64,000 nucleotides of DNA. Source: Burkholderiales bacterium. GTDB lineage: Bacteria > Pseudomonadota > Gammaproteobacteria > Burkholderiales > SHXO01. The stretch's first letter is position 1. The number at the start of each line of letters is the position of its first letter. The position numbers were made by a program, and so were the translations under genes. Of the stretch, positions 9,402 to 18,831 are shown one piece after another. Location: assembly GCA_020854105.1 (NCBI GenBank), contig JADZGB010000040.1:122742-186741 (forward strand). The letters are read 5' to 3'. Below the pieces are notes generated by a model. The model did no database searches and was not told the origin of the DNA. It worked only from the letters and a program-made list of their open reading frames with translations.

Positions 9402-10712
9402 CTACCGGTTTACCAGCTTCGCCGGCACCAGCAGCACGAGTGCGGCACCGACCAGCACCAGTGCACCGAACAGGTACAGCCCCGGCGCGGTGCTGCCAAA
9501 AATGTCGCTCATGCGCCCGATCACGGACGTGCTGACGAAGCCGGCGATGTTTCCGAGCGAATTGATCAGCGCAATGCCCGCGGCCGCCGCGGCGCCGGTG
9601 AGGAACGCACCCGGCAGGCTCCAGAAGGCGGCCAGCGCGCTGCACGCACCGGCAGTGGCGAGTGTCAGCGCGAACATTCCGAACAGCAGATGCGTACCGG
9701 GAAGGGCGCTGAGCATCAACCCCGCGCCCGCGAGGAAGCAGGGGACAGCCGCGTGCCAGCGGCGCTCGCGCGTGCGATCCGCGTGCTCGTTCACGGCATA
9801 CATCGCCACCATCCCGACGATGTAGGGAAGCGCTGTCAGCAGTCCGATGTGCATCGGGTCGGAGACGCCACGCGTCCGGATCAGCGTGGGCAGCCAGAAG
9901 CTGGTGACGTAGATCGAGGTGGCGAAGGAGAAATAGGCCACCCCCAGCAGCCACACCCGTCCGCTGCGCAAGGCGTCTGCCAGGCCGGAGATCTCGTCCG
10001 CGCCACTGGATTCCTGCGCGAGTCGGCTGGTGACGAGCTGCTTCTCCGCGTCGCTCAGCCATCTCGCATCGGCGACGCGGTCGTCGAGGAAATACAGCAC
10101 CATCACCCCCAGCACCAGCGAGGGGATGGTCTCGATCACGAACAGCCATTGCCACCCGCGCAGTCCCCACACCCCGGAGAACGCCTCGAGTATCCAGCCC
10201 GACAAGGGACCGCCGATGATGCTCGATACCGGAATCGCGGCCAGGAACAGCGCTACGATGCGGCCGCGCCGCGCGGGCGGAAACCAATAGGTCAGATAGA
10301 GCAGGACGCCCGGGATGAATCCGGCCTCGGCGATGCCCAGCAGCAGGCGCAGCACGTAGAACTGCATCGGCGTCTGCACGAACATCATCAGCCCGGCGAT
10401 CATGCCCCACGTGATCATGATGCGCGCGATCCATCGGCGCGCGCCGACCCGATGCAGGATGATGTTGCTGGGCACCTCGAACAGCACGTAGCCGATGAAG
10501 AAGATGCCCGCCCCCAGGCCGTAGACCGTGCTGCTGAAGCGCAGGTCATCGAGCATCTGCAGCTTGGCGAAGCCGACGTTCACGCGGTCCAGATAGGCGG
10601 CGACGTAGCACAGGAACAGGAAGGGGATCAGCCGCCACGCGACCTTGGCGTAGACGCGGTTCTCCTCTGCAGGCGAGGCGGGCGGGCGCGTCGCGTCCAC
10701 GGGCGGGATCAT
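9402..10712 (-). CDS. MFS transporter, ACS (anion:cation symporter) type
   Basis: 436-residue major-facilitator carrier with 12 predicted membrane helices. AYLDRVNVGFAKLQM in helix 1 and GIAEAGFIPGVLLYLTYWF in helix 4 are signature strings of the anion:cation symporter family, which takes up organic anions such as hexuronates, tartrate or phthalate; the substrate cannot be read here. The frame is open to 10901, but the first 63 residues are Ala/Arg-rich and unlike the family. I start at the ATG giving MIPPVDATRPP; a GTG one codon upstream is also possible and the ribosome site is weak. It is alone on the minus strand, followed by a 120-bp gap to the catalase gene. Confidence 0.85.
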   Translation of the reverse strand: MIPPVDATRPPASPAEENRVYAKVAWRLIPFLFLCYVAAYLDRVNVGFAKLQMLDDLRFSSTVYGLGAGIFFIGYVLFEVPSNIILHRVGARRWIARIMITWGMIAGLMMFVQTPMQFYVLRLLLGIAEAGFIPGVLLYLTYWFPPARRGRIVALFLAAIPVSSIIGGPLSGWILEAFSGVWGLRGWQWLFVIETIPSLVLGVMVLYFLDDRVADARWLSDAEKQLVTSRLAQESSGADEISGLADALRSGRVWLLGVAYFSFATSIYVTSFWLPTLIRTRGVSDPMHIGLLTALPYIVGMVAMYAVNEHADRTRERRWHAAVPCFLAGAGLMLSALPGTHLLFGMFALTLATAGACSALAAFWSLPGAFLTGAAAAAGIALINSLGNIAGFVSTSVIGRMSDIFGSTAPGLYLFGALVLVGAALVLLVPAKLVNR

Positions 10713-11022
10713 CACGGTATTCTCGTTGTCGGTGTTCTTGATGTACTGACCGGTCGCGCCGACCGCCAAGGCACCGCCATTCGTGCTGGCGGCCCCCACG
10801 GCGACGCGTCCGGAGCTAGCGATGCGGCGGGGTCGAACCCGCCGCTGCTCGTCGGCTTCGTTCCAGGCCGTCAGCGCCTGGTCGTCGAGCGTATGAAGCA
10901 ATGATAGCCCGAACGATGGAACTCACGCCGCGGCGTGTGCATCTGTCATGCTTCGCAGGCGAAGCGTCCGACTGTTCACGACCGTTCGTGCCTGAAACGC
11001 GAGCTTCCCCGAGTCAACCGTA

Positions 11023-12519
11023 TCAGCGCTCGCCCATGCCTTCGGCCGGTTTGGGGGCGGTACCGGAGTGCACCTTCTCCTCGATGCGCCGGCCGATCTC
11101 GCGATCGATGCTCTTCCAGTAGTCGAAGGCTCGACCCAGCACCGGCTCGCGTACTCCGCCGAGCAGGCTGCCGGCGACCGTATCGACCAGCTGACTGCGC
11201 TGGGCATCGTTGAACACGTCGCGCACCAGAATCCCGGGCTGGGTGAAGTCATCGTCATCGGGGCGCAGCGTATAGGCGCTGCGCACCATCTCGCCATCGG
11301 CCTCCCATCCGTCGGCCACGGCACCCGTCGGATCGGACCATGGCCGGCCACTGCCGTTCGGCACGTACACCGGGGCATTGCCGCTGTGCTCGTAGGTCAT
11401 CTGTCCGTCGAACATGTACGTGTTCACGGGCACCTTCGGGCGATTGACCGGCAACTGATGGAAGTTGGTGCCGATCCGATTGCGCTGCGCGTCGTTGTAC
11501 GCGAAGGCGCGGCCGAGCAGCATCTTGTCGGGCGACAGACCGATCCCGGGAACCGTGTTGCCGGGCGAGAAGGCGGCCTGCTCGATCTGCGCGAAGAAAT
11601 TCTCGGGATTGCGATCGAGCGTCATCGTGCCGACCCTGATCAGCGGATAGTCCTGGTGCGGCCAGGTCTTGGTCAGATCGAACGGATTGATGCGGCAGGT
11701 CTTCGCCGCCGCATAGGGCATCACCTGCACCGACAAGGTCCAGCTCGGATGCTCGCCGCGCGCGATCGCCTCGAACAGGTCGCGGCGATGGAAATCCGCG
11801 TCGGAACCTGCCATCGCGGAGGCCTCTGCATTGGTGAAGAACGCCATTCCCTGGTTGGTGTGAAAGTGATACTTCACCCAGAACTTCGCCCCGTCCGCAT
11901 TCACCCACATATACGTGTGCGAGCCATAGCCGTTCATGTTCCGCCAGGTACGTGGCAGACCGCGCTCCCCCATCAGGTAGGTGACCTGATGCGCTGACTC
12001 AGGATTGCTGGTCCAGAAATCCCATTGCATGTGGTTGTCGCGCAGACCCGAGTCCGGCAGCCGCTTCTGGCTGCGGATGAAGTGCGGGAACTTCATCGGA
12101 TCGCGGACGAAGAAGATCGGCGTGTTGTTGCCGACGAGGTCGTAATTGCCCTCGCTGGTGTAGAACTTCAGCGAGAAGCCGCGCACGTCGCGCCAGGTGT
12201 CCGGGCTTCCCATCTCGCCGGCAACCGTGGAGAAGCGCGCCAGCACTTCGGTGTCCACGCCCTTGCGGAAAAGCGCCGCTGCGGTGAAGCGCGAGACGTC
12301 TTCGGTGACCTTCAGGACTCCGAACGCGCCTGCGCCCTTCGCATGGGGCTGGCGCTCGGGCACCTTCTCGCGATTGAAGTGCGCCATCTGCTCCAGGAAG
12401 TGCACGTCGTGGAGCAGGATCGGGCCGTCGGCGCCGATCGTCAGGGAGTTGCGGTCGCTCGGCGCCGGTGCGCCGGTGCTCATCGTGGAACCTGCGGATC
12501 GCTTGCGGGAGTCGGCCAT
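11023..12519 (-). CDS. Monofunctional heme catalase
   Basis: Splits hydrogen peroxide into water and oxygen in the cytoplasm. 498 residues, the length of a small-subunit catalase with no C-terminal flavodoxin-like domain. Catalytic His59 lies in [13 protein letters not shown], catalytic Asn132 in [15 protein letters not shown], and the heme-ligand Tyr341 in [14 protein letters not shown]. The start codon follows ACAGGAGAGCGCG, a good ribosome site. The first 20 residues are a Ser/Arg-rich extension. No OxyR gene is nearby and it appears monocistronic. Residue choice around the active site is complete, so the enzyme should be active. Confidence 0.96.
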   Translation of the reverse strand: MADSRKRSAGSTMSTGAPAPSDRNSLTIGADGPILLHDVHFLEQMAHFNREKVPERQPHAKGAGAFGVLKVTEDVSRFTAAALFRKGVDTEVLARFSTVAGEMGSPDTWRDVRGFSLKFYTSEGNYDLVGNNTPIFFVRDPMKFPHFIRSQKRLPDSGLRDNHMQWDFWTSNPESAHQVTYLMGERGLPRTWRNMNGYGSHTYMWVNADGAKFWVKYHFHTNQGMAFFTNAEASAMAGSDADFHRRDLFEAIARGEHPSWTLSVQVMPYAAAKTCRINPFDLTKTWPHQDYPLIRVGTMTLDRNPENFFAQIEQAAFSPGNTVPGIGLSPDKMLLGRAFAYNDAQRNRIGTNFHQLPVNRPKVPVNTYMFDGQMTYEHSGNAPVYVPNGSGRPWSDPTGAVADGWEADGEMVRSAYTLRPDDDDFTQPGILVRDVFNDAQRSQLVDTVAGSLLGGVREPVLGRAFDYWKSIDREIGRRIEEKVHSGTAPKPAEGMGER

Positions 12520-13080
12520 CGCGCTCTCCTGTGGGATCTCGGATGGCTGATGATCGTCCGCCGGCCAGGTATGGTCAAGGATGACGGTTCACCGCGCACG
12601 AGCGGGAATGGCGCTGAACGCGAGGTAGTGGAAGAATGACCCGCGCCGCTCCACTGCCTGATCCGGGCCAGGTCCGGCGATTGCTACAGCCCGTCGCGCA
12701 CAGGTGTCCGGCGACCGTGGCATCTGCGCGCTGCCCCTGACAGTCAAGGAGGATCGTACGGCAGAAGCACCGCAGGGACCGGCGAGGGCACCGACTTCGG
12801 CATCTTTTACCCGGCCGGCTATATCGTCGTTGCATTTCCGAATCACGAGGATGCGCTTCGTGTGCAGCGGGATCTCGCCGTGCCGTTCGAACTGGCCCAT
12901 TGGTACCATCGCTTCGCCATCCAGGACATGAAGGCGTCGTCGAAATGACGCTGCACGGTCTCGCGTGCAAATGCCGTGCGTGAAAATGCAGGCAGCGGCG
13001 CAGGCGCGCACCCGGAGCACCTGTTCTCGCGCGCGGGCGCGCGATGCCGCCGTGTTCTTCGTGGTGACGAGCGGTTCTCT
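12520..13080. other. 561-bp gap between catalase and AI-2E permease genes
   Basis: No intact gene is visible in this spacer. It holds a plus-strand gene remnant at 12751-12948 (listed separately). The rest, including the long open reading on the minus strand, has no recognisable product and is probably just the promoter region of catalase plus decayed sequence. Confidence 0.6.
12751..12948 (+). pseudogene. Remnant of a small soluble stress-type protein, middle missing
   Basis: A reading frame without a start codon encodes GTDFGIFYPAGYIVVAFPN and HEDALRVQRDL, then immediately VPFELAHWYHRFAIQDMK and a TGA stop. Codon choice and the alternating hydrophobic pattern look like real protein, whereas the other frames do not. 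A ribosome-binding string AAGGAGGATCG sits at 12746 where an ATG would be expected but is absent. My reading is that the two ends of a longer protein (a beta-strand start with a ferredoxin-like look and a basic helical end) have been joined by a deletion and the start codon lost. The family is not firmly identified. Confidence 0.5.
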
Positions 13081-14145
13081 CTACGGCACCGCCGCTTGCG
13101 CCTTCATCGTGGCCAGCACGTCCCATACGGCGATGAACATGGCAGCGATCGCCGGCCCGATGACGAAGCCGTTCAGTCCGAACACCGCCATGCCGCCCAG
13201 CGTGGAGACGAGCACCACATAGTCCGGCATCTTGGTGCCCTTGCCGACGAGAATCGGACGCACCAGGTTGTCCACCAGCCCGATCACCAGCACGCCGTAC
13301 GCGGTCAGGACGATGCCCTGCCACACGTCGCCGGTCACCAGCAGGTAGACGGCGACCGGCACCCACACCAGGCCGGTACCCACCGCCGGGAGCAGCGACA
13401 GGAAGGCCATCACCACGCCCCACAGCACCGGCGCGTGCACGCCGAGAAACCAGAAGATCAAACCGCCCAGCGCGCCCTGGAGGATGGCAATGACGATGCT
13501 GCCTCTGACGGTCGCGCGGATGACGTTGGCGAACTTCCCGAACAGATTGCGCTGCAGGTCGTCCTCCAGCGGCAGCGCCGCACGCATGCGCCGCACCAGC
13601 TCTCGGCCGTCGCGCAACAGGAAGAACAGCAGGTAGAGCATGACGAAGAAGCTCACCAGGAAGTTGAACGCGTTCTGGCCCACGCTCACGGCGTGCGTGG
13701 CGAGGAGCTGCAATCCGCTCATCAGGCTGGTGGACAGCCGCGCCTGGACCTCGCGCAGGTTGGTCAGTCCGAAGCGATCCAGCAGCTCGCCCACCCATGC
13801 GGGCAGCGCGCCGAGCAGCTGCTGAAGGTAGACACCGAAAGCCAGCTCGCCGGACTGGATGCGCTGGTACACGCCGAGTCCCTCCTGCACCAGCAGGGCG
13901 GTGATCAGTGCCGAGGGCAGGATCACGATCACCAGGATGATCAGCAGCGTGGCCAGCGCGGCGAGGGTGCGCCGCTGCCGCATCCGCTCGGTGAGCCGGC
14001 GGCACAGCGGTGCGAACAGGATGGCCAGGATGGTGGCCCAGAACACGGCGCCGAAGAATGGCTGCAGGATCCAGGCGAAGGCGAGCGATACCACGACCAC
14101 CAGCAGGATGAAGACGCGGTCATGGAACACGCGCGGACTCGCCAT
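13081..14145 (-). CDS. AI-2E family (PerM/TqsA-like) membrane permease
   Basis: 354 residues with about eight membrane helices. The C-terminal half carries the family hallmark in helices 5-8: LPAVGTGLVWVPVAVYLL, then GLVDNLVRPILVGKGTKMPD and GLNGFVIGPAIAAMF. The family includes the AI-2 exporter TqsA, but many members act as small-ion or Na+/H+ transporters, so the substrate is open. I chose the second ATG (14145), which has CGGAGG upstream; an ATG at 14166 adds seven residues with no ribosome site. It is on the same strand as the DUF1538 pair, which ends 50-70 bp upstream, so cotranscription is likely and fits a membrane ion-homeostasis role. Confidence 0.88.
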   Translation of the reverse strand: MASPRVFHDRVFILLVVVVSLAFAWILQPFFGAVFWATILAILFAPLCRRLTERMRQRRTLAALATLLIILVIVILPSALITALLVQEGLGVYQRIQSGELAFGVYLQQLLGALPAWVGELLDRFGLTNLREVQARLSTSLMSGLQLLATHAVSVGQNAFNFLVSFFVMLYLLFFLLRDGRELVRRMRAALPLEDDLQRNLFGKFANVIRATVRGSIVIAILQGALGGLIFWFLGVHAPVLWGVVMAFLSLLPAVGTGLVWVPVAVYLLVTGDVWQGIVLTAYGVLVIGLVDNLVRPILVGKGTKMPDYVVLVSTLGGMAVFGLNGFVIGPAIAAMFIAVWDVLATMKAQAAVP

Positions 14146-14215
14146 CCTGGGCCCGCCTCCGGTCATTCCAGCGGCTGGCCGGGGTGCCGGATGCCCCGTT
14201 CGAACGCGGTGCGCA

Positions 14216-14764
14216 TCATGGGTTGCCGGACATCGCCTTCATGAAACGCGCGACGCCGACCACGCGCTCGACCGGAACCACGAACGCGATGCCACGGCCC
14301 GTGTCGTTCAGATCCGCCGCGCGGACGATCTCCTCGAGAACGGTGTCCACCAGATCGGTGCGCACGACCGTGAACATGATCTCCTTCTCGGGCTCGATCG
14401 ACATGCCGAAGATCTTCTCGTGCTCGACCTGATCGGCCAGTATGCGCACGGCAGGCTCTCCCCAGATGGTCACGAATCCCAACAGCGCGCCGAACGCCGG
14501 CAGGATCCATTTCTGGGGCAGTGTGCCGAGCGCCTCGCCGATCGCCCGCCCGTAGGGCAGGAGCGCGATGCTCACCCCGAGCAGGAACAGGAACAATCCC
14601 GCCGACGCGACCAGTGTCCCGATCAGTATGCGCTTGACTTCTCCAAGCGGCAATTGCAGGAACAGGATCTGGAACAGCAGGAACAGCGCGGCCAGCGGCA
14701 GGACCGCGACGATGACGCTCGAGCCGATCTCGATGATCTGCTCGAGAACCGCTATGGCGCTCAC
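14216..14764 (-). CDS. Half DUF1538 membrane domain fused to PII-like tail
   Basis: 182 residues. Residues about 1-115 are four hydrophobic helices that mirror the N-terminal half of the neighbouring DUF1538 protein: LLPYGRAIGEAL and GFVTIWGEPAVRILADQVE here match LPMGRFIGAEL and GFVTTIAEPDVLVLSAQVE there. Residues about 116-182 (EIMFTVVRTDLVDTVLEEI, then DTGRGIAFVVPVERVVG) look like a PII-type signalling domain, where GxGIAF-x-PVE is the usual end strand. DUF1538 proteins and separate PII-like proteins often neighbour each other; here the second half of the membrane domain is replaced by the PII-like part. The GTG start overlaps the upstream stop (GTGA), so the genes are translationally coupled. 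Function unknown. Confidence 0.72.
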   Translation of the reverse strand: MSAIAVLEQIIEIGSSVIVAVLPLAALFLLFQILFLQLPLGEVKRILIGTLVASAGLFLFLLGVSIALLPYGRAIGEALGTLPQKWILPAFGALLGFVTIWGEPAVRILADQVEHEKIFGMSIEPEKEIMFTVVRTDLVDTVLEEIVRAADLNDTGRGIAFVVPVERVVGVARFMKAMSGNP

Positions 14765-15453
14765 TGCCACAGACCCATCAGGAGCACGGCGATGATCGGC
14801 CCCGCGGAGGCCAGCCCGAGAAGCCCGAATCCGTCGGCGATGGCCGAGCTTCCGGCAATGACCGAACTCAAGCCGATTGCCAGCGCGAGCAGCACCGGGG
14901 CGGTCAGCACGCCCGTGGTCACGCTTCCGGCATCGTAGGCGAGCGCGATGAAGTTCTCCGGTGCGAAGTAGGTGAGCACGAGGATCAGCGAATAGACGAT
15001 GCCGACCAGCCAGCGCAGGGGGAAACCGTGGATCACGCGCAGCAGTGCCAGCGCCGCGGGGAATCCCACGCCTACGGCGATCACGTGGGTGAGAAACTGT
15101 CCGTGGATGGCGCCCTGCGATTCGGACTCGACCTGGGCGGAGAGCACCAGGACGTCGGGCTCGGCGATCGTCGTGACGAATCCCATCGCGAAGCCCACGC
15201 CGAGGATGAGGCTCAGCGAGCGCTTCTTCGGCAGCTCCGCGCCGATGAAGCGGCCCATGGGAAGCACGCCCAGATCCACGCCCGCGAACAGGAGCAGCAT
15301 GCCCATGACGACGAGCACCGACCCGACCAGAAACTGGACGAACAGCGCGGCAGGCGCGTGCACCAGGGTAACCTGCAGCACGCAGGCGAGCGCGAACAGC
15401 GGCGCGACCGCCTTGATGACTTCGTAGAGCCGCTCCCGAAGCAGTGCAAGCAC
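14761..15453 (-). CDS. DUF1538 membrane protein
   Basis: 230 residues with six or seven hydrophobic helices. The repeat motif LPMGRFIGAELPKKR followed by GFVTTIAEPDVLVLSAQVE is typical of DUF1538, a family of unknown function presumed to be transporters. Most family members have two such domains in a single chain of about 500 residues; here the chain ends after one, and the overlapping next gene supplies a second N-terminal half. The GTG start at 15453 has only a weak ribosome site. Together with the downstream gene it probably forms one membrane complex. Confidence 0.8.
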   Translation of the reverse strand: MLALLRERLYEVIKAVAPLFALACVLQVTLVHAPAALFVQFLVGSVLVVMGMLLLFAGVDLGVLPMGRFIGAELPKKRSLSLILGVGFAMGFVTTIAEPDVLVLSAQVESESQGAIHGQFLTHVIAVGVGFPAALALLRVIHGFPLRWLVGIVYSLILVLTYFAPENFIALAYDAGSVTTGVLTAPVLLALAIGLSSVIAGSSAIADGFGLLGLASAGPIIAVLLMGLWQ

Positions 15454-15528
15454 TGGTCACTCGTCCGCAGATCGTTCCGGCTGCGAGGCAGACCGGTAGC
15501 CGCGCCGGTGCAACCCCGTGGCGAGGCG

Positions 15529-15738
15529 TCAGTTCTCGAGGGTGAATCCGACCTTGATCGTCACCTGCCAGTGCGCCACCGCATCGGCATCGATGTGTCC
15601 GCGGGTCTCGACCACCTCGAACCAGCGCATCCCGCGGATGGTCTGGGCGGCCTTCGCGATCGCCTGGCGGACGGCGTCATCGCTGGATTCGACGGAGGAA
15701 CCGGTGAGTTCGATGTGCTTGTAGACGTGACTGGTCAT
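15529..15738 (-). CDS. Dodecin (flavin-binding)
   Basis: 69-residue protein with the whole dodecin pattern: [18 protein letters not shown], then [17 protein letters not shown] and [19 protein letters not shown]. Dodecins form hollow dodecamers that store or buffer riboflavin, FMN or related flavins; the Trp of the MRWFEV strand (Trp39) stacks on the flavin, and Gln58 of [10 protein letters not shown] contacts the ring. The frame continues far upstream, but family length fixes the start at MTSHVYK; MAPMTS three codons earlier is possible. It is divergent from the Ca2+-type ATPase gene, across a 226-bp spacer holding a tandem repeat. Confidence 0.92.
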   Translation of the reverse strand: MTSHVYKHIELTGSSVESSDDAVRQAIAKAAQTIRGMRWFEVVETRGHIDADAVAHWQVTIKVGFTLEN

Positions 15739-15798
15739 GGGTGCCATCCGAAGAAGCGTCGTTGCGGACGAGACGTGAACCGTACCACGGGCGGCGCC

Positions 15799-15858
15799 GC
15801 TGTGCCGTGGCCGGCTGTGCCGTGGTCGGCTGTGCCGCGGTCGGCTGTGCCGTGGCTG
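15799..15858. repeat. Four-copy 15-bp tandem repeat
   Basis: GCTGTGCCGTGGCCG (15799), GCTGTGCCGTGGTCG (15814), GCTGTGCCGCGGTCG (15829) and GCTGTGCCGTGGCTG (15844) follow each other without gaps and differ at one or two bases. They lie in the divergent spacer between dodecin and the P-type ATPase. A copy-number change would move the promoters of both genes relative to any upstream operator. Confidence 0.92.
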
Positions 15859-15964
15859 GCTTCCCGGCTGTCCGGTGCAGCGTGTGCGTGCCCGCGACTG
15901 CAGTGCACGTACGTTTGGCCGTATGCTGCGCGTGACAGGTGCCGTGCGGCAGACAAGGGAAATC

Positions 15965-18811
15965 ATGACAGCAGGCGATGCGCGATCCGGCGCCCCGAAG
16001 GATCCATCCGTTGCCGATGCGCAGGAGGTGGCGTACCTGCTGCGTGCCGACCTGCGCGACGGCCTCACTTCGGAAGAGGCGGCACGGCGCCTCGCACAGG
16101 ACGGGCGCAACGAACTGCGCTCCGCGCCGCCGGTCCCCGGCTGGCGCGAGTTCCTGGCGCAGTTCCATGATCCGCTGATCTATCTGCTGCTGGCCGCGAT
16201 CGTCATCTCGTTCGCTGCCTGGGTTGTCGAGGGGCGGATGGGCTGGCCCGTGGACGCGATCGTGATCGCCTCCATCGTAGTGGTCAATGCCATCCTCGGC
16301 TACGTCCAGGAAGCCAGGGCGGAGAACGCTGTCGCCGCACTGGCGAAGATGACCGCGGCGATGTCCTCGGTGGTGCGGGATGGCCAGGTGCAGCGGGTAC
16401 CCAGCGCGGAACTGGTGCGCGGTGACCTGCTGATGCTTGGCGAAGGCGATTCGGTCGGCGCCGATGCGCGCCTGGTGCGCGCGGCAACTCTGCGCGTGCA
16501 GGAAGCCTCACTGACAGGAGAGAGTGAGGCGGTCCTGAAGGACGTGGCGAGACTGCCGGCGGCCACCGCGCTGGGCGATCGCCTGAACATGGTGTTCAAG
16601 GGCACGGGCGTCGTGCATGGCACGGCGCGCGCGGTGGTCACCGCGACGGGGATGCGCACCGAGATGGGTGCGATCGCGGCGATGCTGGAGGCCACCAAGG
16701 AGGAAGCCACGCCGCTTCAGAAGGAGGTGGTACGCATTGGCCGCATGCTGGGCGTGGCCGTCGTGGTGATCGCCATCATCGTCGTCACGGCCGTCCTGCT
16801 CACCTCGAAGGTGCGCGGTACCGCCGAACTGATCGAGGTGCTGCTGCTGGGTGTGTCGCTGGCGGTGGCAGCGGTGCCCGAGGGCCTTCCCGCCATCCTC
16901 TCCGCGGTGCTCGCCCTGGGCGTGCAGCGGATGGCCAGGCGCAACGCGGTGGTGAAGAAGCTCTCCTCCGTGGAGACACTGGGTTCCGCGTCGGTGATCT
17001 GTTCGGACAAGACCGGAACCCTGACGCGCGCGGAGATGACCATCGAGCGCGTCATGACCGCCTCGGGCAGCACCCGCATCACCGGAACCGGATATGCCCC
17101 CGAGGGGCAGGTCGAGCACCAGGGGCACAGGCTCGGCGGGGGGGCGGTGCTGGCCGAGAACATCGTCGTGCTGAGCGGCGGCAGCCTTGCCGGGAATGCG
17201 CATCTGCGCCGCTCGGAGGAGGGCGTCTGGGAGATCCAGGGGGATCCGACCGAGGCCGCGTTCCTGGTGGCCGAGCACAAGCTCGGCGTGGTCGAGCGCC
17301 GGCGGCGGCGCTTCGAGCGGGTGACGGAGATTCCCTTCAGCTCCGAGCGCAAGATGATGTCCAGCGTCGAGGTCGACCACGAGCACGGCGATCGGCCGAT
17401 ACTGATCAGCAAGGGAGCGCCCGATGTACTGCTGGGACGGTGCACGCGCGTGCGCCGGGGCATGGAGGTGGTGGCGCTCGACGAGGCGCTGCGCCAGCGC
17501 CTGCTGGCCGACGTGCAGGAGCTGTCCGATGCCGCGCTGCGCACGCTCTCGGTGGCCTACCGGCCGCTCGAGCCGCACGAGGCAGCGGCACCGGACGAAT
17601 CCCTGGAGAACGATCTCGTCTTCGTGGGCACCGTCGGCATCATCGATCCCCCGCGCGAGGAGGCGGCGGACGCCATCCGCGAGGCGCATCGCGCCGGGAT
17701 CCGCGTGATCATGATCACGGGGGATCATCCGCGCACTGCTGCCCGCATCGCCCGGGATCTTGGCATTGTCGGCGATGAAGCCCGTACCCTGAGCGGGGTC
17801 GAGATCGATGCGCTCGACGATGCCGCGTTTTCCGAGGCAGTCGGCGTCGTTTCAGTCTACGCGCGCGTCTCGCCCAAGCACAAGCTGCGCATCGTGGACG
17901 CGCTGCAGGCCGATGGACAGATCGTGGCCATGACGGGAGACGGCGTCAACGACGCACCCGCCCTCAAGTCGGCCGACATCGGCATCGCGATGGGCGTGAC
18001 CGGCACCGAGGTCACCAAGCAGGCGGCCAAGATGATCCTGGCCGACGACAACTTCGCGACCATCGTGGTGGCGGTGCGCGAGGGCCGCGGCATCTTCGAC
18101 AACATCCGCAAGTTCCTGCGCTACCTGCTGTCGTCCAACATGGGCGAGGTGCTAACCGTGCTCATGGGCGTGGTGCTGGCCGGGATGATCGGCCTGAGCG
18201 GAGCGGACGGCGTCGTGGCCCTGCCGCTGCTGGCAACGCAGATCCTGTGGATCAACCTGATCACCGATTCCGGCCCGGCGCTCGCGATGGGCGTCGATCC
18301 GGAAACCGAGGACGTCATGGCGCGAAGGCCGCGCCGGCTCACCGATCGCGTCATCGACGCCGCCATGTGGGTGAGGGTGATCGAGGTGGGCGCGGTGATG
18401 GCGGTCGTCACGCTGTTCGCCATCGATTTGTACCTGCCCGGCGGCATGATCGAGGGCAGCCATGATCTGGATACGGCGCGAACCGCCGGCTTCACAGTCC
18501 TCGTCTTCGCCCAGCTCTTCAACTGCTTCAACGCCCGCTCGGAGAGCGCGAGTGCCTTCTCCCACGTGTTCAGCAATCCGTTTCTGTGGGGCGCCATCGT
18601 ACTGTCGGCGCTGCTGCAGATCGCCGTGGTGCACGTCGGGTTCCTCAACGCTGCCTTCGGTACGGCGCCGCTGGATCCGGACCAGTGGCTGGCCTGCGTC
18701 GCGCTCGCCAGTGCGGTGCTGTGGTTCAGCGAGCTGAGCAAGCTCGTCCGGCGTGCGCTGCAGCGGCCCGATTCAGCCGATGGCGCGGCCGCTGCGCGAC
18801 AGCCCGGCTGA
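15965..18811 (+). CDS. Ca2+-transporting P-type ATPase (P2A/SERCA-like)
   Basis: 948-residue inner-membrane cation pump. Order: N-terminal cation-ATPase domain ([18 protein letters not shown]), helices M1-M2, actuator loop with SLTGES, M4 with AVPEGLPA, phosphorylation site CSDKTGTLT (Asp348), nucleotide domain, MITGDHP, the hinge [20 protein letters not shown], and four C-terminal helices. M5 SSNMGEV and M6 NLITDSGPA keep the Asn/Glu and Asn/Thr/Asp that bind Ca2+ in SERCA (NVGEV; NLVTDGLPA), which favours Ca2+ export over Mg2+ or K+. AGGG stands 8 nt before the chosen ATG; the earlier ATG at 15875 gives an unrelated Arg-rich start. Single gene, divergent from dodecin. Confidence 0.93.
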   Translation: MTAGDARSGAPKDPSVADAQEVAYLLRADLRDGLTSEEAARRLAQDGRNELRSAPPVPGWREFLAQFHDPLIYLLLAAIVISFAAWVVEGRMGWPVDAIVIASIVVVNAILGYVQEARAENAVAALAKMTAAMSSVVRDGQVQRVPSAELVRGDLLMLGEGDSVGADARLVRAATLRVQEASLTGESEAVLKDVARLPAATALGDRLNMVFKGTGVVHGTARAVVTATGMRTEMGAIAAMLEATKEEATPLQKEVVRIGRMLGVAVVVIAIIVVTAVLLTSKVRGTAELIEVLLLGVSLAVAAVPEGLPAILSAVLALGVQRMARRNAVVKKLSSVETLGSASVICSDKTGTLTRAEMTIERVMTASGSTRITGTGYAPEGQVEHQGHRLGGGAVLAENIVVLSGGSLAGNAHLRRSEEGVWEIQGDPTEAAFLVAEHKLGVVERRRRRFERVTEIPFSSERKMMSSVEVDHEHGDRPILISKGAPDVLLGRCTRVRRGMEVVALDEALRQRLLADVQELSDAALRTLSVAYRPLEPHEAAAPDESLENDLVFVGTVGIIDPPREEAADAIREAHRAGIRVIMITGDHPRTAARIARDLGIVGDEARTLSGVEIDALDDAAFSEAVGVVSVYARVSPKHKLRIVDALQADGQIVAMTGDGVNDAPALKSADIGIAMGVTGTEVTKQAAKMILADDNFATIVVAVREGRGIFDNIRKFLRYLLSSNMGEVLTVLMGVVLAGMIGLSGADGVVALPLLATQILWINLITDSGPALAMGVDPETEDVMARRPRRLTDRVIDAAMWVRVIEVGAVMAVVTLFAIDLYLPGGMIEGSHDLDTARTAGFTVLVFAQLFNCFNARSESASAFSHVFSNPFLWGAIVLSALLQIAVVHVGFLNAAFGTAPLDPDQWLACVALASAVLWFSELSKLVRRALQRPDSADGAAAARQPG

Positions 18812-18831
18812 GGCCATTGCGCTCACGGGAG

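Noticed and set aside
12575..14005. 476-residue minus-strand reading across the AI-2E gene and catalase spacer
   Set aside because: Out-of-frame shadow of the permease; Arg/Ala/Gly composition without motifs.
15529..16110. 193-residue version of dodecin
   Set aside because: Extension covers the tandem repeat and the start of the divergent ATPase gene; dodecins are about 70 residues.
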